Below, piece by piece: positions 25,881-35,261 of a stretch of 64,000 nt of DNA. This DNA is from Opitutaceae bacterium EW11 (GTDB lineage Bacteria; Verrucomicrobiota; Verrucomicrobiia; Opitutales; Opitutaceae). A model generated the notes under the pieces. The model saw nothing but the letters and a program-made list of their open reading frames with translations, was not told the DNA's origin and did no database searches. Each line of letters starts with the position of its first letter. Position 1 is the first letter of the stretch. The stretch lies in NCBI GenBank assembly GCA_003054665.1, contig QAYY01000011.1:698838-762837 (forward strand), read 5' to 3'. Made by a program: the position numbers and the translations under genes.

Positions 25881-26984
25881 ATGCTGCTTCCCGCTGATCC
25901 CAAAGCCAACTACCTCGCTCACGCCGTGGAGATCCGCGCCGCGATCGATCGCGTGCTCGCCAGCGGTCACTACATCCTCGGACCGGAGGTGGAGGCGTTC
26001 GAAAAGGAGTTCGCCCGCTACTGCGGAGTCGCGGACTGCATCAGCGTCGCGAACGGCACCGAGGCGATCGAAATCGCCTTGCGGGCGTTGGGATTGGAGC
26101 CCGGGGTTCGTGTCGCGACGGTGGCGAACACGGTGACCGCCACGATCTCGGCCATCCAGCAGGCCGGTCTGCGGCCGGTTTTTGTGGAAATCGATCCGAC
26201 CACGATGGTGATGGATCCGGAGCATCTGGAGAAGGCGTTCGATCGTTTTGGGTCCTCGCTTCGGGCGGTCATCCCCGTGCACCTTTACGGGCACCCGGCG
26301 CCGATGCCGGAAATCCTGAAAATTGCCGCCGCCCGAGGTGCAACCGTGATCGAAGACTGCGCGCAGGCGCACGGAGCGAGCCTGGACGGACGCAAGGCGG
26401 GTAATTGGGCGCCGCTAGCTGCGTTCAGCTTCTATCCGACCAAAAACGTTGGCGCTCTCGGTGACGGTGGCGCGATCACGGCGCGGGATTCGGCGTTGGC
26501 CGACCGAGTCCGCCTCATCCGGCAATACGGGTGGAAGACCCGCTATGTGGCCGAGATGCCGGGACGCAATAGCCGTCTCGACGAACTTCAGGCTGCGATC
26601 CTGCGGGTGAAACTCGCCCATCTGGATGCGGAAAACGCGGTCCGGCGGAAGCTCGCCGGCCGGTATTTGGAGCGCCTCAAGAATTCCCCGCTGCGTTTAC
26701 CCCAGACAGCTGCCGGAGTGGAACACGCCTACCACCAATTTGTGGTGCGCACGCCGAAACGGGACGCGTTGAAAGACCACCTTCAGACCCGCGGCATCGC
26801 CTGCGGCGTGCTGTATCCCATCCCGATCCATCATCAGCCGGCCTACCGCGACGTGGACCTTTCTCTGCCGGAAACAGAGAAGGCCTGCGCGGAGGTGCTC
26901 TGCCTGCCTTGCCATCCGGGACTCAGCCTCGGGGACATTGACAGCGTATGTGACGCGATCCTTGGTTGGTCGGGTCTGGCATGA
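25881..26984 (+). CDS. DegT/DnrJ/EryC1/StrS-family sugar aminotransferase
   Basis: A 367-residue PLP enzyme that makes amino sugars from keto-sugar nucleotides. Motifs: NGTEAIEIALRALGL, VIPVHLYGHPAPM, VIEDCAQAHGAS and the PLP-lysine in SFYPTKNVGALGDGGAI (Lys near 190). The C-terminal QTRGIACGVLYPIPIHHQPAY is typical. Length is normal. The stop overlaps the next gene's start (ATGA at 26981-26984), so the glycosyltransferase is translationally coupled to it. FdtB/QdtB-like chemistry on a dTDP-keto sugar is possible. Confidence 0.9.
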   Translation: MLLPADPKANYLAHAVEIRAAIDRVLASGHYILGPEVEAFEKEFARYCGVADCISVANGTEAIEIALRALGLEPGVRVATVANTVTATISAIQQAGLRPVFVEIDPTTMVMDPEHLEKAFDRFGSSLRAVIPVHLYGHPAPMPEILKIAAARGATVIEDCAQAHGASLDGRKAGNWAPLAAFSFYPTKNVGALGDGGAITARDSALADRVRLIRQYGWKTRYVAEMPGRNSRLDELQAAILRVKLAHLDAENAVRRKLAGRYLERLKNSPLRLPQTAAGVEHAYHQFVVRTPKRDALKDHLQTRGIACGVLYPIPIHHQPAYRDVDLSLPETEKACAEVLCLPCHPGLSLGDIDSVCDAILGWSGLA

Positions 26985-27925
26985 GTTCCGAGACGCCCGC
27001 GCTCAGCTTTGTCATTCCGCTGTACTACAGCGCGAAGACGATTCGACCCCTGGTCAAAGAGATCGAGGGGCTTGTCGTGGAGGGCGGTCACGAGATCGTG
27101 CTCGTAAACGACGGCAGCCGCGACGAGACCGAAGCGGTTTGCCGCGAACTCGTCCGCGAGGCACGCGTGCCGATCGTGTTCGTGAATCACGCGCGGAACT
27201 TCGGCGAGCACAACGCCGTATTGACCGGCTGGCGACAGGCGCGGGGCGCGTTCATCATCAATCTCGACGACGACGGCCAGAACCCTCCGACGGAAGGGCT
27301 GCGCATGTGGCGGCAAGCCAAGGTCGATAACCTCGACGTCGTTTACGGGCATTACGCGCACAAGCAGCATGCGGCGTGGCGCAACCTCGGCAGCTGGTTC
27401 ACGAATCGCGTGACCGACTGGGTCCTCGACAAGCCGTCCGGCTTTTATCTTTCGAGTTTCAGGTGCGTGAGTGCGTTCGCCGCGAAGCAAGTTGCGCAGA
27501 ATGCCGGGCCGTTCCCGTACATCGACGGGCTTCTCCTCCAGGTCACTCAGCGGATCGGCTCGCTCCAGGTTCAGCACGCGGCGCGGACTGCGGGAGAAAG
27601 CGGGTACACGCTGCGGCGGCTGGTCCGTCTCTGGATGAGCAGCTTTATCAACTTTTCGATCATGCCGCTTCGTCTGGCGACGGTGCTGGGGTCGCTGCTT
27701 GGCGTTGCAGGTCTCGCGGGCATCGGCGTCGTGATCTACTGGCGGTTTACCGGCCAGGGACCGGAGTTCGGCTGGGGGTCCCTGATGTCGGCGTTGCTCT
27801 TGTTTTCCGGAGTCCAACTTGTCCTGCTCGGCGTCATCGGCGAGTATCTCGGCCGGATGTTTCTGACCGTGAACCAGCGCCCGCAATCGGTCGTGCGCGA
27901 AGTGCTGCGCAGCAGTCGGGACTGA
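26981..27925 (+). CDS. Family 2 glycosyltransferase with C-terminal membrane helices (GtrB/ArnC-like)
   Basis: A 314-residue polyprenyl-phosphate glycosyltransferase-like enzyme. The GT2 core has LSFVIPLYYSAKTIRPLVKEI, EIVLVNDGSRDET and the metal-binding FIINLDDDGQNPPTE (DDD near 95-97). Two hydrophobic helices follow near 230-285 (GSLLGVAGLAGIGVVIYW and SALLLFSGVQLVLLGVIG). This layout fits GtrB or undecaprenyl-phosphate 4-formamido-arabinose transferase relatives that load a sugar onto a lipid carrier. It is coupled to the aminotransferase by a 4-bp overlap and ends 7 bp before the convergent GT2 gene. Confidence 0.87.
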   Translation: MSSETPALSFVIPLYYSAKTIRPLVKEIEGLVVEGGHEIVLVNDGSRDETEAVCRELVREARVPIVFVNHARNFGEHNAVLTGWRQARGAFIINLDDDGQNPPTEGLRMWRQAKVDNLDVVYGHYAHKQHAAWRNLGSWFTNRVTDWVLDKPSGFYLSSFRCVSAFAAKQVAQNAGPFPYIDGLLLQVTQRIGSLQVQHAARTAGESGYTLRRLVRLWMSSFINFSIMPLRLATVLGSLLGVAGLAGIGVVIYWRFTGQGPEFGWGSLMSALLLFSGVQLVLLGVIGEYLGRMFLTVNQRPQSVVREVLRSSRD

Positions 27926-27932
27926 GCCCGCC

Positions 27933-28892
27933 TCACGCCTGACTCGGACATCCAGGCGTTGTTGGTTGCTCGGCCGGACCGAGAATTTCGTTCCAGCGCG
28001 CCAACTCGCGATCGATCGCGGCGGTGATTCCTTCCTTGGCCTCCAGCGGACAAGTGCGCCTGAGGCCGTGGGCGAAAGCGTAGATGCGCCAGCTTGCGAG
28101 CGGCGCCCGGAAGGCGGACGCGGGCGTCAGATCGCGTTCGACGAAATTCTGGCACCAGGCCCGGGCGCCCAGTTCGGCGAGCTGCGCGCGCCAGCGGAGC
28201 GTGAGGCGGCGTGTATTGGCTTCGTCGCGACGTTTCCGACCTGAAGAGGCGCTGACGTGGTGACGGATCACGCTCTTGAGTGCGACGGCGTTTACGCAGC
28301 CCTCGGCGCGGAGACGAAAGCAGAGGTCGACGTCCTCGCATCCGTTCAGAAAGCCTTCGTCGAAACCACCGGTCCGTCGCCACTGCTCGCGGCCGATCAT
28401 CAGGCAGGCGCCGGTCACCGCCGGCATGCGGCGGTGGCGAGTGCGCGATCCCGGGAGGCTTTGATCGTGCTGCGGCTTGCCCTTCGCATTGACGAAGATG
28501 CCGGTGTGGTCGATCTCGCCGGTGCGAGCGTTGAGCTGCACGTTTCCGATCGCTCCCGGCTGCGGGAGGGCGTCGCGGAGGCTGAGCATCGGCTCGAGCC
28601 AGCCGGGCGTCAGAACCAGGTCGTTGTTCAGCAGGCAGAGCAGATCGCCTGTCGCAACAGCGGCCCCGCGGTTGTTCGCGGCGGCGTACCCGACGTTCTG
28701 GGCGTTGAGGACGACGCGAAACTCCGCTCCAGAGAGACTTTTCAGCCACTCGCGCGTGCCGTCTGTGCTGCCGTCGTCGACAAAAACGATTTCATGGTCG
28801 ATTCCAGCGGGGATTGTTTGCCGAAGGCTGGTCAACATCGCCTGCGTAAGCGGCAGGCAATTGAAGAGGGGAATGACAAACGAGACGTGCAA
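27933..28892 (-). CDS. Family 2 glycosyltransferase, rhamnosyltransferase-like
   Basis: A 319-residue protein with GT2 features: VSFVIPLFNCLPLTQAM, HEIVFVDDGSTDGTREW, a glycine-rich VGYAAANNRGAAVATGD and a metal/donor site LLCLLNNDLVLTPGW. A later VTGACLMIGREQWRRTGGFDEGF and EDVDLCFRLRAEG are typical of WbbL-type rhamnosyltransferases. No membrane helices are seen. It is the last gene of the reverse unit that also carries rfbA, rfbB and the epimerase/reductase-like gene, so a rhamnosyl donor made by those genes is a natural guess. Confidence 0.87.
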   Translation of the reverse strand: MHVSFVIPLFNCLPLTQAMLTSLRQTIPAGIDHEIVFVDDGSTDGTREWLKSLSGAEFRVVLNAQNVGYAAANNRGAAVATGDLLCLLNNDLVLTPGWLEPMLSLRDALPQPGAIGNVQLNARTGEIDHTGIFVNAKGKPQHDQSLPGSRTRHRRMPAVTGACLMIGREQWRRTGGFDEGFLNGCEDVDLCFRLRAEGCVNAVALKSVIRHHVSASSGRKRRDEANTRRLTLRWRAQLAELGARAWCQNFVERDLTPASAFRAPLASWRIYAFAHGLRRTCPLEAKEGITAAIDRELARWNEILGPAEQPTTPGCPSQA

Positions 28893-28989
28893 CCCCTCGG
28901 TTCAATGGCGGGGCCGACCGGGTGGCAACGTTTGTTCTGAGCTCGCCAGCGCCGGCGCGGGTGCGCCCGCGAACTCCTGCTGTCGGCTT

Positions 28990-29862
28990 CTAGGGCTGAA
29001 GCAACCGGCGCAGGTAAGCGCCGTAGTTCGATTTCCCGAGCCGCGCGATCTGCGCTTCGAGCTGGGACTGATTGATCCAGCCGGCGCGGTACGCGATTTC
29101 CTCGAGGCAAGCGATTTTCAGGCCCTGGCGGTTTTCGATCACGTTCACGAACTGCGCAGCGTCGATCAGGGAATCGTGGGTTCCTGTATCCAACCATGCG
29201 GTACCGCGGCCGAGGAGTTCGACGTGGAGACGCCCCGCTTCGAGGTAGAGGCGATTCAGATCGGTGATCTCCAATTCGCCGCGCTTGGAGGGCTTGAGGC
29301 TGCGAGCGAGCTTCACCACGTCGGCATCATAATAATACAGTCCGGGAACGGCGTAGCTCGACTTCGGCTGAAGCGGTTTCTCCTCGATCGACAGCACGCG
29401 ACCATCCGGCGCGAATTCCACCACGCCGTACGCTTTCGGATCCGAAACGTGATAGCCGAAGATCGTCGCTCCATCTGCGCGTTTTGTGGCCGCCGCGAGC
29501 GATTCCACAAAATCATGCCCGTAGAAAAGATTGTCGCCGAGGACGAGTGCCGAGGGGTTCTGCCCGACGAAATCCGCTCCGATGAGAAAAGCCTGCGCGA
29601 GACCTTCCGGCTTCGGTTGCTCGGCGTAACTTAGCTTGAGTCCGAACTGTGAGCCGTCCCCGAGTAGACGCTGGAAGAGCGGCAGGTCCTGGGGCGTGGA
29701 GATGACGAGAACCTCCCGAATGCCCGAGAGCATCAGCACGGAAAGGGGGTAATACACCATCGGCTTGTCATAGATCGGCATCAGCTGCTTGCTGACGGCG
29801 ATGGTGAGCGGATAGAGCCGGGTGCCAGAGCCGCCCGCGAGGATGATGCCTTTGCGTTGCAT
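28990..29862 (-). CDS. rfbA: Glucose-1-phosphate thymidylyltransferase
   Basis: A 290-residue RmlA enzyme that makes dTDP-glucose from glucose-1-phosphate and dTTP. The N-terminal signature [20 protein letters not shown] (residues 5-24, in part [13 protein letters not shown]), [19 protein letters not shown] and [18 protein letters not shown] [16 protein letters not shown] are clear, and the C-terminal half has [13 protein letters not shown]. The ATG at 29862 gives the family length. It lies 50 bp downstream of rfbB and upstream of the rhamnosyltransferase-like gene. Confidence 0.93.
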   Translation of the reverse strand: MQRKGIILAGGSGTRLYPLTIAVSKQLMPIYDKPMVYYPLSVLMLSGIREVLVISTPQDLPLFQRLLGDGSQFGLKLSYAEQPKPEGLAQAFLIGADFVGQNPSALVLGDNLFYGHDFVESLAAATKRADGATIFGYHVSDPKAYGVVEFAPDGRVLSIEEKPLQPKSSYAVPGLYYYDADVVKLARSLKPSKRGELEITDLNRLYLEAGRLHVELLGRGTAWLDTGTHDSLIDAAQFVNVIENRQGLKIACLEEIAYRAGWINQSQLEAQIARLGKSNYGAYLRRLLQP

Positions 29863-29912
29863 GGTGTGAGAAAAACGGAACTCCGCCGCCAGATGACGGG
29901 AAGGAGAGCGGC

Positions 29913-30983
29913 TCAGGCAACCGCGACGCCGAGGCGTTCGCGTGCGTACCGCTTGCTGGTGATTTCGCCGGCCCAATCGCGGTGTGCCAGATACCAGTCC
30001 ACCGTCTTCTCGATGCCCGTGGCGAAGCTTTCGCGCGGAGCCCAGCCGAGCTCGTTGCGAATCTTCGCACAATCGATCGCATAACGCCGGTCGTGTCCCG
30101 GGCGGTCGGCAACGTTGGTGATCTGCGTCTTGTATGACTTGCCGTCGGCTCGCGGCTTTTTGCGGTCCAGCAGACCGCAGATCGTATTCACGATCTCGAT
30201 ATTCGGTTTTTCATTGAGGCCGCCGATGTTGTAGGTCTCGCCGACGCGTCCCTTGCGCAGCACCAGCCAGATCGCCGTCGCGTGATCCTCGACATAGAGC
30301 CAGTCGCGGATCTGCATGCCGTCGCCGTAAACCGGGAGGGATTTCCCCTCGAGCGCGTTGAGGATCATCAACGGGATCAGTTTCTCGGGAAAATGGTAGG
30401 GACCGTAGTTGTTCGAGCAGTTCGTGGTCAGCGTCGGCAGCTTGAAAGTATGCTGATACGCGCGGACGAGGTGATCGCTGGCGGCTTTCGAGGCCGCGTA
30501 CGGGCTGTTTGGAGCGAAGGGGGTTTCCTCCGTGAAAGCCGGATCGGAGAGCGAGAGCGTACCGTAAACCTCGTCCGTGGAGACGTGGAGGAAACGGAAC
30601 GTTGTTTTCTTCCCGTCGGGGAGCTTGGCCCAATACAGGCGAGTCGCATTCAGAAGTCGCAGCGTCCCGACGACGTTTGTCTGGACGAACGGCTCGGGTG
30701 AATCGATCGATCGGTCGACATGGGACTCTGCCGCGAAATTCACCACCGCATCGATCTGGTGGTCGTGGAGGAGCTTCGACAGCAGATCGCTGTCGCCGAT
30801 GTCGCCCTGGACAAAAACGTACCGGGGATCATGGGCGAGGTCCGCCAGATTGGCCGGGTTGCCCGCGTAGGTCAGCTTGTCGAGATTGACGAGCTTGCGG
30901 ACAGGAGACTCCGCCTCGAGGAGGCGTTGCCTGACGAAATTGGATCCGATGAAGCCGCAACCGCCGGTGACGAGAAGATTCAT
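29913..30983 (-). CDS. rfbB: dTDP-glucose 4,6-dehydratase
   Basis: A 356-residue short-chain dehydrogenase/reductase: [18 protein letters not shown]ossmann motif, [17 protein letters not shown], the Thr of [13 protein letters not shown], and [17 protein letters not shown] (Tyr-Lys pair). It makes dTDP-4-keto-6-deoxyglucose. It ends 50 bp before rfbA and begins 15 bp after the epimerase/reductase-like gene's stop, on the same strand. Confidence 0.93.
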   Translation of the reverse strand: MNLLVTGGCGFIGSNFVRQRLLEAESPVRKLVNLDKLTYAGNPANLADLAHDPRYVFVQGDIGDSDLLSKLLHDHQIDAVVNFAAESHVDRSIDSPEPFVQTNVVGTLRLLNATRLYWAKLPDGKKTTFRFLHVSTDEVYGTLSLSDPAFTEETPFAPNSPYAASKAASDHLVRAYQHTFKLPTLTTNCSNNYGPYHFPEKLIPLMILNALEGKSLPVYGDGMQIRDWLYVEDHATAIWLVLRKGRVGETYNIGGLNEKPNIEIVNTICGLLDRKKPRADGKSYKTQITNVADRPGHDRRYAIDCAKIRNELGWAPRESFATGIEKTVDWYLAHRDWAGEITSKRYARERLGVAVA

Positions 30984-30998
30984 TTGAAACAAATGAGA

Positions 30999-31874
30999 TT
31001 AGGCCGCTGCCTTCTGCCACGTGCGCAAAGCGTGATCAATCGCTTCGTGAACTTCCGTCATTCTGATGCCGGCTTTCGCAAGTTTTTCGGAGGACATCAC
31101 GCAGTTGGAACGGGGAGTCTTGGCCGCCAGCTTCATGAACTCTGCTTCGTTGGCGAAGAACTCGTATTTCTTCGGATGCACGCCGCTGCGCTCGATCATC
31201 GCGACCACTTCGCGGGTCGTGACATGGCCCGGATTGGTGACGTTGTAGGTGCCAAATGGTATCCGCTTTTCCCAGCACGCGAAGGTAGCCGCGACAAACT
31301 CGTGGAGCTGCGAAATGGAGTTCGCCGCTTCGAGGAGCTTCGCATACCGCATCAATTTCGTGAGGTAGTTGCGCGGGTTGTCGACGTTGTCGAAGGGGAT
31401 TCGGAGACGCCAGACGTAGCAGGACGGCTTTCCAGCGAGCACTTCTTCGCCCAGGGCTTTGGTGCCACTGTAGAAACTGCAGTTGTTGGTGCGGAAAGAA
31501 AAGTTCGGGGTGTCGTCCTCCGTAAATCCCGTGCCGTCGGGCCGCGAGCCGGTGTAAATGCACCCAGACGAAACATGGCCCCACGGCACGCCAGCTGCGC
31601 CGCAGGCGTCGGCGATCACCCCGGGCAGGACGGCGTTCCCTTCGAGGCACTCGTGCTTGTGCAGTTCGCAGGCGTCGACGTTCGGCTTGCCGGTGTATCC
31701 AGCGGCGTTGATCAGAAACTCCGGACGATCTGCCTTGAGTGCGGCGAGCAACGTGTCGCGGTCAGCGTAGTTGACGTCCGAACGGCGAAGATTTCGGAAG
31801 GGAATGCCCTTTCCCGAAAGCAACGCCTGATAGGCCTGCCCCACGTAGCCCGAACCACCAAGGAGATAGATCAT
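30999..31874 (-). CDS. Epimerase/reductase of the plant NRS/ER type (rhamnose synthesis)
   Basis: A 291-residue NAD(P)-binding protein (LLGGSGYVGQAYQALLSG). It differs from bacterial RmlD: the segments NAAGYTGKPNVDACE, SSGCIYTGSRPDG, FTEDDTPNFSF and CSFYSGTKALGEEVL, then LRIPFDNVDNPRNYLTKL, resemble plant NRS/ER proteins and the mimivirus homologue, which perform both the 3,5-epimerisation and the 4-reduction. The SDR Tyr-Lys pair (YSGTK) is retained. The operon contains rfbA and rfbB but no rfbC, which fits one enzyme doing both final steps of dTDP- (or UDP-) L-rhamnose synthesis. Similarity is judged from remembered family motifs. Confidence 0.75.
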   Translation of the reverse strand: MIYLLGGSGYVGQAYQALLSGKGIPFRNLRRSDVNYADRDTLLAALKADRPEFLINAAGYTGKPNVDACELHKHECLEGNAVLPGVIADACGAAGVPWGHVSSGCIYTGSRPDGTGFTEDDTPNFSFRTNNCSFYSGTKALGEEVLAGKPSCYVWRLRIPFDNVDNPRNYLTKLMRYAKLLEAANSISQLHEFVAATFACWEKRIPFGTYNVTNPGHVTTREVVAMIERSGVHPKKYEFFANEAEFMKLAAKTPRSNCVMSSEKLAKAGIRMTEVHEAIDHALRTWQKAAA

Positions 31875-32013
31875 AAGAGTATCAGAAAAGGAAATGCCCG
31901 CTCCCGAACAAGGAATTTCCCGGATGGTTCCCGGGAAGTTGCGCGCCGTTTCAATCGTCGTCTCCTACGATTGTTCGCCGCCCGATGGAGTTCATTGAGC
32001 CGCCGCCGATCCT

Positions 32014-32047
32014 AAAAAACCGCCGTCTCTTCGGCAGAGGCGGCGGT
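32014..32047 (-). terminator. Rho-independent terminator
   Basis: An 11-bp stem (one G-U pair), ACCGCCGTCTC / GAGGCGGCGGT, with a 7-base loop, flanked on the plus strand by A6, which reads as a T-tract on the minus strand. It therefore ends reverse-strand transcription from the epimerase/GT2 unit (34120 to 32246) before the NRS/ER-rfbB-rfbA unit begins. The rest of the 371-bp gap (31875-32245) presumably holds that unit's promoter; I see no further feature. Confidence 0.85.
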
Positions 32048-32245
32048 ATCATGCCGGGCGGGTGGCCCGGATTGGCGGTCTAATGACTGCTTCTGAATGT
32101 CCCTCTCGGGACAGCGAGAATGTCCGCCCGACAGGGTTCAAAGTCAACGGATGCGCTCCAAATCCGTGCGCTTATTAGCTCGTGAGATTGAGGCACCGGA
32201 AACAGCCGCGATCATGCGTCGCTGCGTCTCTGGGGCGAAGGTTCG

Positions 32246-33025
32246 TTACACGTTTCGGCGGTAGTCGCCGCGGCTGAAATATTTCTCCAGCCAAACGTAG
32301 GCGCAGATGAAAAAGTACCGGCTGCCCATCTCCTTGATCTTGAGCTTGGCGACTCCGTGTTTTCGGTTCTGCCACGAGATCGGAGTGACGGTCCAGGTGT
32401 ACCCGCGCACGATCGCCTTAAGCGGGATCTCGACGGTCAGGTTGAAATGCGGAGCGAGAAACGGCCTGCAACCGTCGATCACGGTCCGACGATAGGCCTT
32501 GAAGGCGTTGGTCGTGTCGTTCAGCGGAATCCGGAACAGCAGTTTGATGAAAAGATTCGCGAGCCGGTTCACGAAGAGCTTCACCCATGGGTAATCGATC
32601 ACCTTTCCGCCCTTGATGAAACGACTGCCAAACGCGCACTCGAAACCTTCATCGTTGAGGAGCCGCCAATACTTGATCGCATCGAGAGGCGAATCGGAGG
32701 CGTCGGCCATCATGATCGCGACGGCGTCGCCCTTCATGTGATTCAGCCCGTAGACGATCGCACGACCGAAACCGTGCGGACCTGGATTCTGAATCGGCGC
32801 GAGCGTGGAAATCTCGGAGCGGAGATCCTGCAGCACCGGCCACGTGCGGTCCTTGCTCCCGTCGTCCACCACGACGATCTCGTGCGGCACACCCGCGGCC
32901 GCGAAGGCGTTGTGGAGATCGCGCAGGGTTGACGGCAGCGACTCCTCCTCATCCCGCGCAGGCATGACGACCGAGAAGAGCTTCAGGGTGCCAGGTGGAT
33001 GGTTGGGTGCCGGTGTACTTGCCAT
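32246..33025 (-). CDS. Family 2 glycosyltransferase (dolichyl-phosphate-mannose-synthase-like)
   Basis: A 259-residue GT2 enzyme with FSVVMPARDEEESLPSTL, HEIVVVDDGSKDRTWPVL, AVAIMMADASDSP (metal site) and GSRFIKGGKVIDYPW. It resembles polyprenol-phosphate sugar synthases that load a sugar on a lipid carrier. It has only weak C-terminal hydrophobicity. It lies 21 bp downstream of the sugar epimerase gene at 33047 and ends about 200 bp before a strong terminator. Confidence 0.87.
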   Translation of the reverse strand: MASTPAPNHPPGTLKLFSVVMPARDEEESLPSTLRDLHNAFAAAGVPHEIVVVDDGSKDRTWPVLQDLRSEISTLAPIQNPGPHGFGRAIVYGLNHMKGDAVAIMMADASDSPLDAIKYWRLLNDEGFECAFGSRFIKGGKVIDYPWVKLFVNRLANLFIKLLFRIPLNDTTNAFKAYRRTVIDGCRPFLAPHFNLTVEIPLKAIVRGYTWTVTPISWQNRKHGVAKLKIKEMGSRYFFICAYVWLEKYFSRGDYRRNV

Positions 33026-33046
33026 GCAATGACGTCAGACGCGCTG

Positions 33047-34120
33047 TCACAAGGGCGCAGACACCTCCAGCCAATTCGGATTCGCCCGGGCATGCTTGGC
33101 GATTTCGGCGAGGATCTCTCGTGTGGAGGTTTGCGGCTGCCAGTTCCAGAGGCGCGCGGCCTTTGCCGAGTCCAGCACCATCCATGGAATATCGAAAGGT
33201 CGCGGATTCGAATCGCTTCCGACCGTATGCGGCCCGAATTCGGCGGCGCACCACTCGCTGAGCTGCCGGAGAGACATCGCCGAAGCCGTGCCGCCTGCGC
33301 AATTCACGATGCGGTCCGCCGGCGCGACTGCGGGGCCGCGCAGCTGTTTTTCGATCAGCGGCAGGAGATCGCGCGGATGCAGGCAGTCGCGCACCTGGTG
33401 TCCCTGGCCATCGAAACCGATGTAGCGCAAGGGGCGGCGCCGAAGATAACTGTTGAGCCAATACGCAAAGATCCCCTGATCGGCGCGGCCGAACTGACCG
33501 GCTCCGGCAAGCACGCCGCACCGATTCACGAATACCGGAAAGCGGAACGTCTCGCCGTATTCCAAAGCGAGTGCCTCGGAAGCGAGCTTGGTTGCACCGT
33601 AGAGGGAGACGGGAGCCGCCGTGGAAAACGTTTCCTGCACACCTGCGGGCGAAAGGCCGCTCGGAAAGCTCGCGCCCGGCTTGGGGCAGAACGCCCCGCC
33701 GACGGCCTCCACGGTAAGAGAGGCGAGGGGAGGAATCGAATAAACCCGACTGGTGCTGAGCAGCAGAAAGCCGGAGCGGTGCTGCTTGCAGAACTCCAGC
33801 ATATTCACGGTTCCGGACAGATTGTGCTCTATCAGCTGCCGAGAGCTCGTTTTCCCGTCGACTCCGGCGAGCACGCTCGGATTCGCGGCCGCGTCGATGA
33901 CGAAGTCGACCGGCGGAAGGGCTTCGAGATCGCTTGCCTGCCGGATATCGCCATGCACGAGCCGCATACCGAGCGACTTCAGCGCTTCGCGATTCGTCTC
34001 ACTTCCGGGGCGGATGAAATTGTCGAGACCGAGGAGTTCGTGCCGGCTTCCGCTCTCGGCTATTGCACGGGCCAAGGCGCTTCCGACGAAGCCGCAGGCG
34101 CCTGTAATCAGTAACCTCAT
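33047..34120 (-). CDS. NAD-dependent sugar epimerase, CDP-paratose 2-epimerase-like
   Basis: A 357-residue extended SDR protein: LLITGACGFVGSALARAI Rossmann motif, DAAANPSVLAG, LLSTSRVYSIPPLASL and VSLYGATKLASEAL (Tyr-Lys). The pattern DQGIFAYWLNSYLRRRPLRY with GFDGQGHQVRDCLHPRDL resembles the TyvE group (CDP-paratose 2-epimerase) more than UDP-glucose 4-epimerase. The exact substrate is uncertain. The ATG at 34120 sits about 110 bp from the divergent coaC-like gene. Confidence 0.75.
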   Translation of the reverse strand: MRLLITGACGFVGSALARAIAESGSRHELLGLDNFIRPGSETNREALKSLGMRLVHGDIRQASDLEALPPVDFVIDAAANPSVLAGVDGKTSSRQLIEHNLSGTVNMLEFCKQHRSGFLLLSTSRVYSIPPLASLTVEAVGGAFCPKPGASFPSGLSPAGVQETFSTAAPVSLYGATKLASEALALEYGETFRFPVFVNRCGVLAGAGQFGRADQGIFAYWLNSYLRRRPLRYIGFDGQGHQVRDCLHPRDLLPLIEKQLRGPAVAPADRIVNCAGGTASAMSLRQLSEWCAAEFGPHTVGSDSNPRPFDIPWMVLDSAKAARLWNWQPQTSTREILAEIAKHARANPNWLEVSAPL

Positions 34121-34228
34121 CCGGCCGAACATGCCGAGTTTCGTGCGAGCGGGAAGCGGATTTTCGCCCGGCGCCTTCCGGCCAATGACCTGCTTGCCGC
34201 GGCGCAATCGAGCTGGTTGCTTCTACCC

Positions 34229-34786
34229 ATGGAGCCCTCGCTCAACGGAAAACGGATCGTGCTTGGAGTCACCGGTTCAATCGCCGCGTACAAGGCCGCA
34301 GAGCTTACCAGTCAGCTGCGCAAACTGGGAGCCGAGGTGTATCCGGTGATGACGGAAAGCGCGCAGAAGTTCATTACCCCGCTGACGCTGCAGACTCTGG
34401 CGCGCCAACCGGTGGCGACGGACCTTTGGGCGGAAGGAAACGGTTGGCAGCCCGGCCACATTGAGATCGCCGACAAGGCGGACCTGTTGGTCGTCGCCCC
34501 GGCCACCGCGAATGTCATCGCTCAGTTCTCGAGCGGTCTGGCGCCGGACTATCTGAGTTCGCTTTACCTCGTCTGCAGAGCGCCGGTGCTCATCGCACCG
34601 GCCATGAACGGGAAGATGTGGACGCATCCTGCCACCGTGGCGAATGTCGACGTCCTTCGTAGCAGAGGCGTGGAGTTCATCGGGCCAGAAGAGGGCATGC
34701 TTGCCTGCGGTTACGAGGGCGTGGGGCGCCTCTGGCCTGTCGACGGAATCGTCGGCAAGATCGTGGAAATGCTGTCACGTCGCTGA
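34229..34786 (+). CDS. coaC: Phosphopantothenoylcysteine decarboxylase (CoaC-type flavoprotein)
   Basis: A 185-residue FMN protein of the HFCD family. Visible features are GVTGSIAAYKAAELTSQL (flavin loop), the active-site His in GHIEIADKADLLVVAPATAN (His near 77), the PAMNGKMWTHPAT motif and the substrate-clamp Cys in GMLACGYEGVGR. It decarboxylates 4'-phosphopantothenoyl-cysteine in CoA synthesis. Unlike the common CoaBC bifunctional protein, it stops after the CoaC domain, so CoaB would be encoded elsewhere. Confidence 0.85.
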   Translation: MEPSLNGKRIVLGVTGSIAAYKAAELTSQLRKLGAEVYPVMTESAQKFITPLTLQTLARQPVATDLWAEGNGWQPGHIEIADKADLLVVAPATANVIAQFSSGLAPDYLSSLYLVCRAPVLIAPAMNGKMWTHPATVANVDVLRSRGVEFIGPEEGMLACGYEGVGRLWPVDGIVGKIVEMLSRR

Positions 34787-34913
34787 GCTGATAAGCGCTG
34801 CGCGGCGAACAGCCGCGGGCCCCCATGCTCGAGCGCGTTTGGGGCTTCATTCAGCGGCCGCACTTATATCCGGCAATTTTGGTTGATCAGCGTTCGATTG
34901 CTCCCACTGTGCG

Positions 34914-35015
<102 letters not shown>

Positions 35016-35261
35016 TTTTTTTGCCGCGGGCCGGCGGCCCGCGGAGAAGTTGGAGATTGAAATCGGATGTTTGGCTCGAACCGGCCGGAAGAGCGACTCT
35101 TGTCCCGAGGAGCGTCTCCTGCTCCGGCACACGCACCGCGAACGTTGTTGTCAGCCCCAATTTCCAAATTCGAACTCCCTATTTCTCCGCGGCGCCAGCG
35201 CGGTCTTCCTTTCGCCTTTTCTTCAGCCTCCCGGCTCTTCAGCCTTCAGCCCTTTCTCACC

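Noticed and set aside
30720..32015. A 431-codon plus-strand frame across rfbB and the NRS/ER-like gene
   Set aside because: It is antisense to two well-supported genes and has no recognisable motifs.
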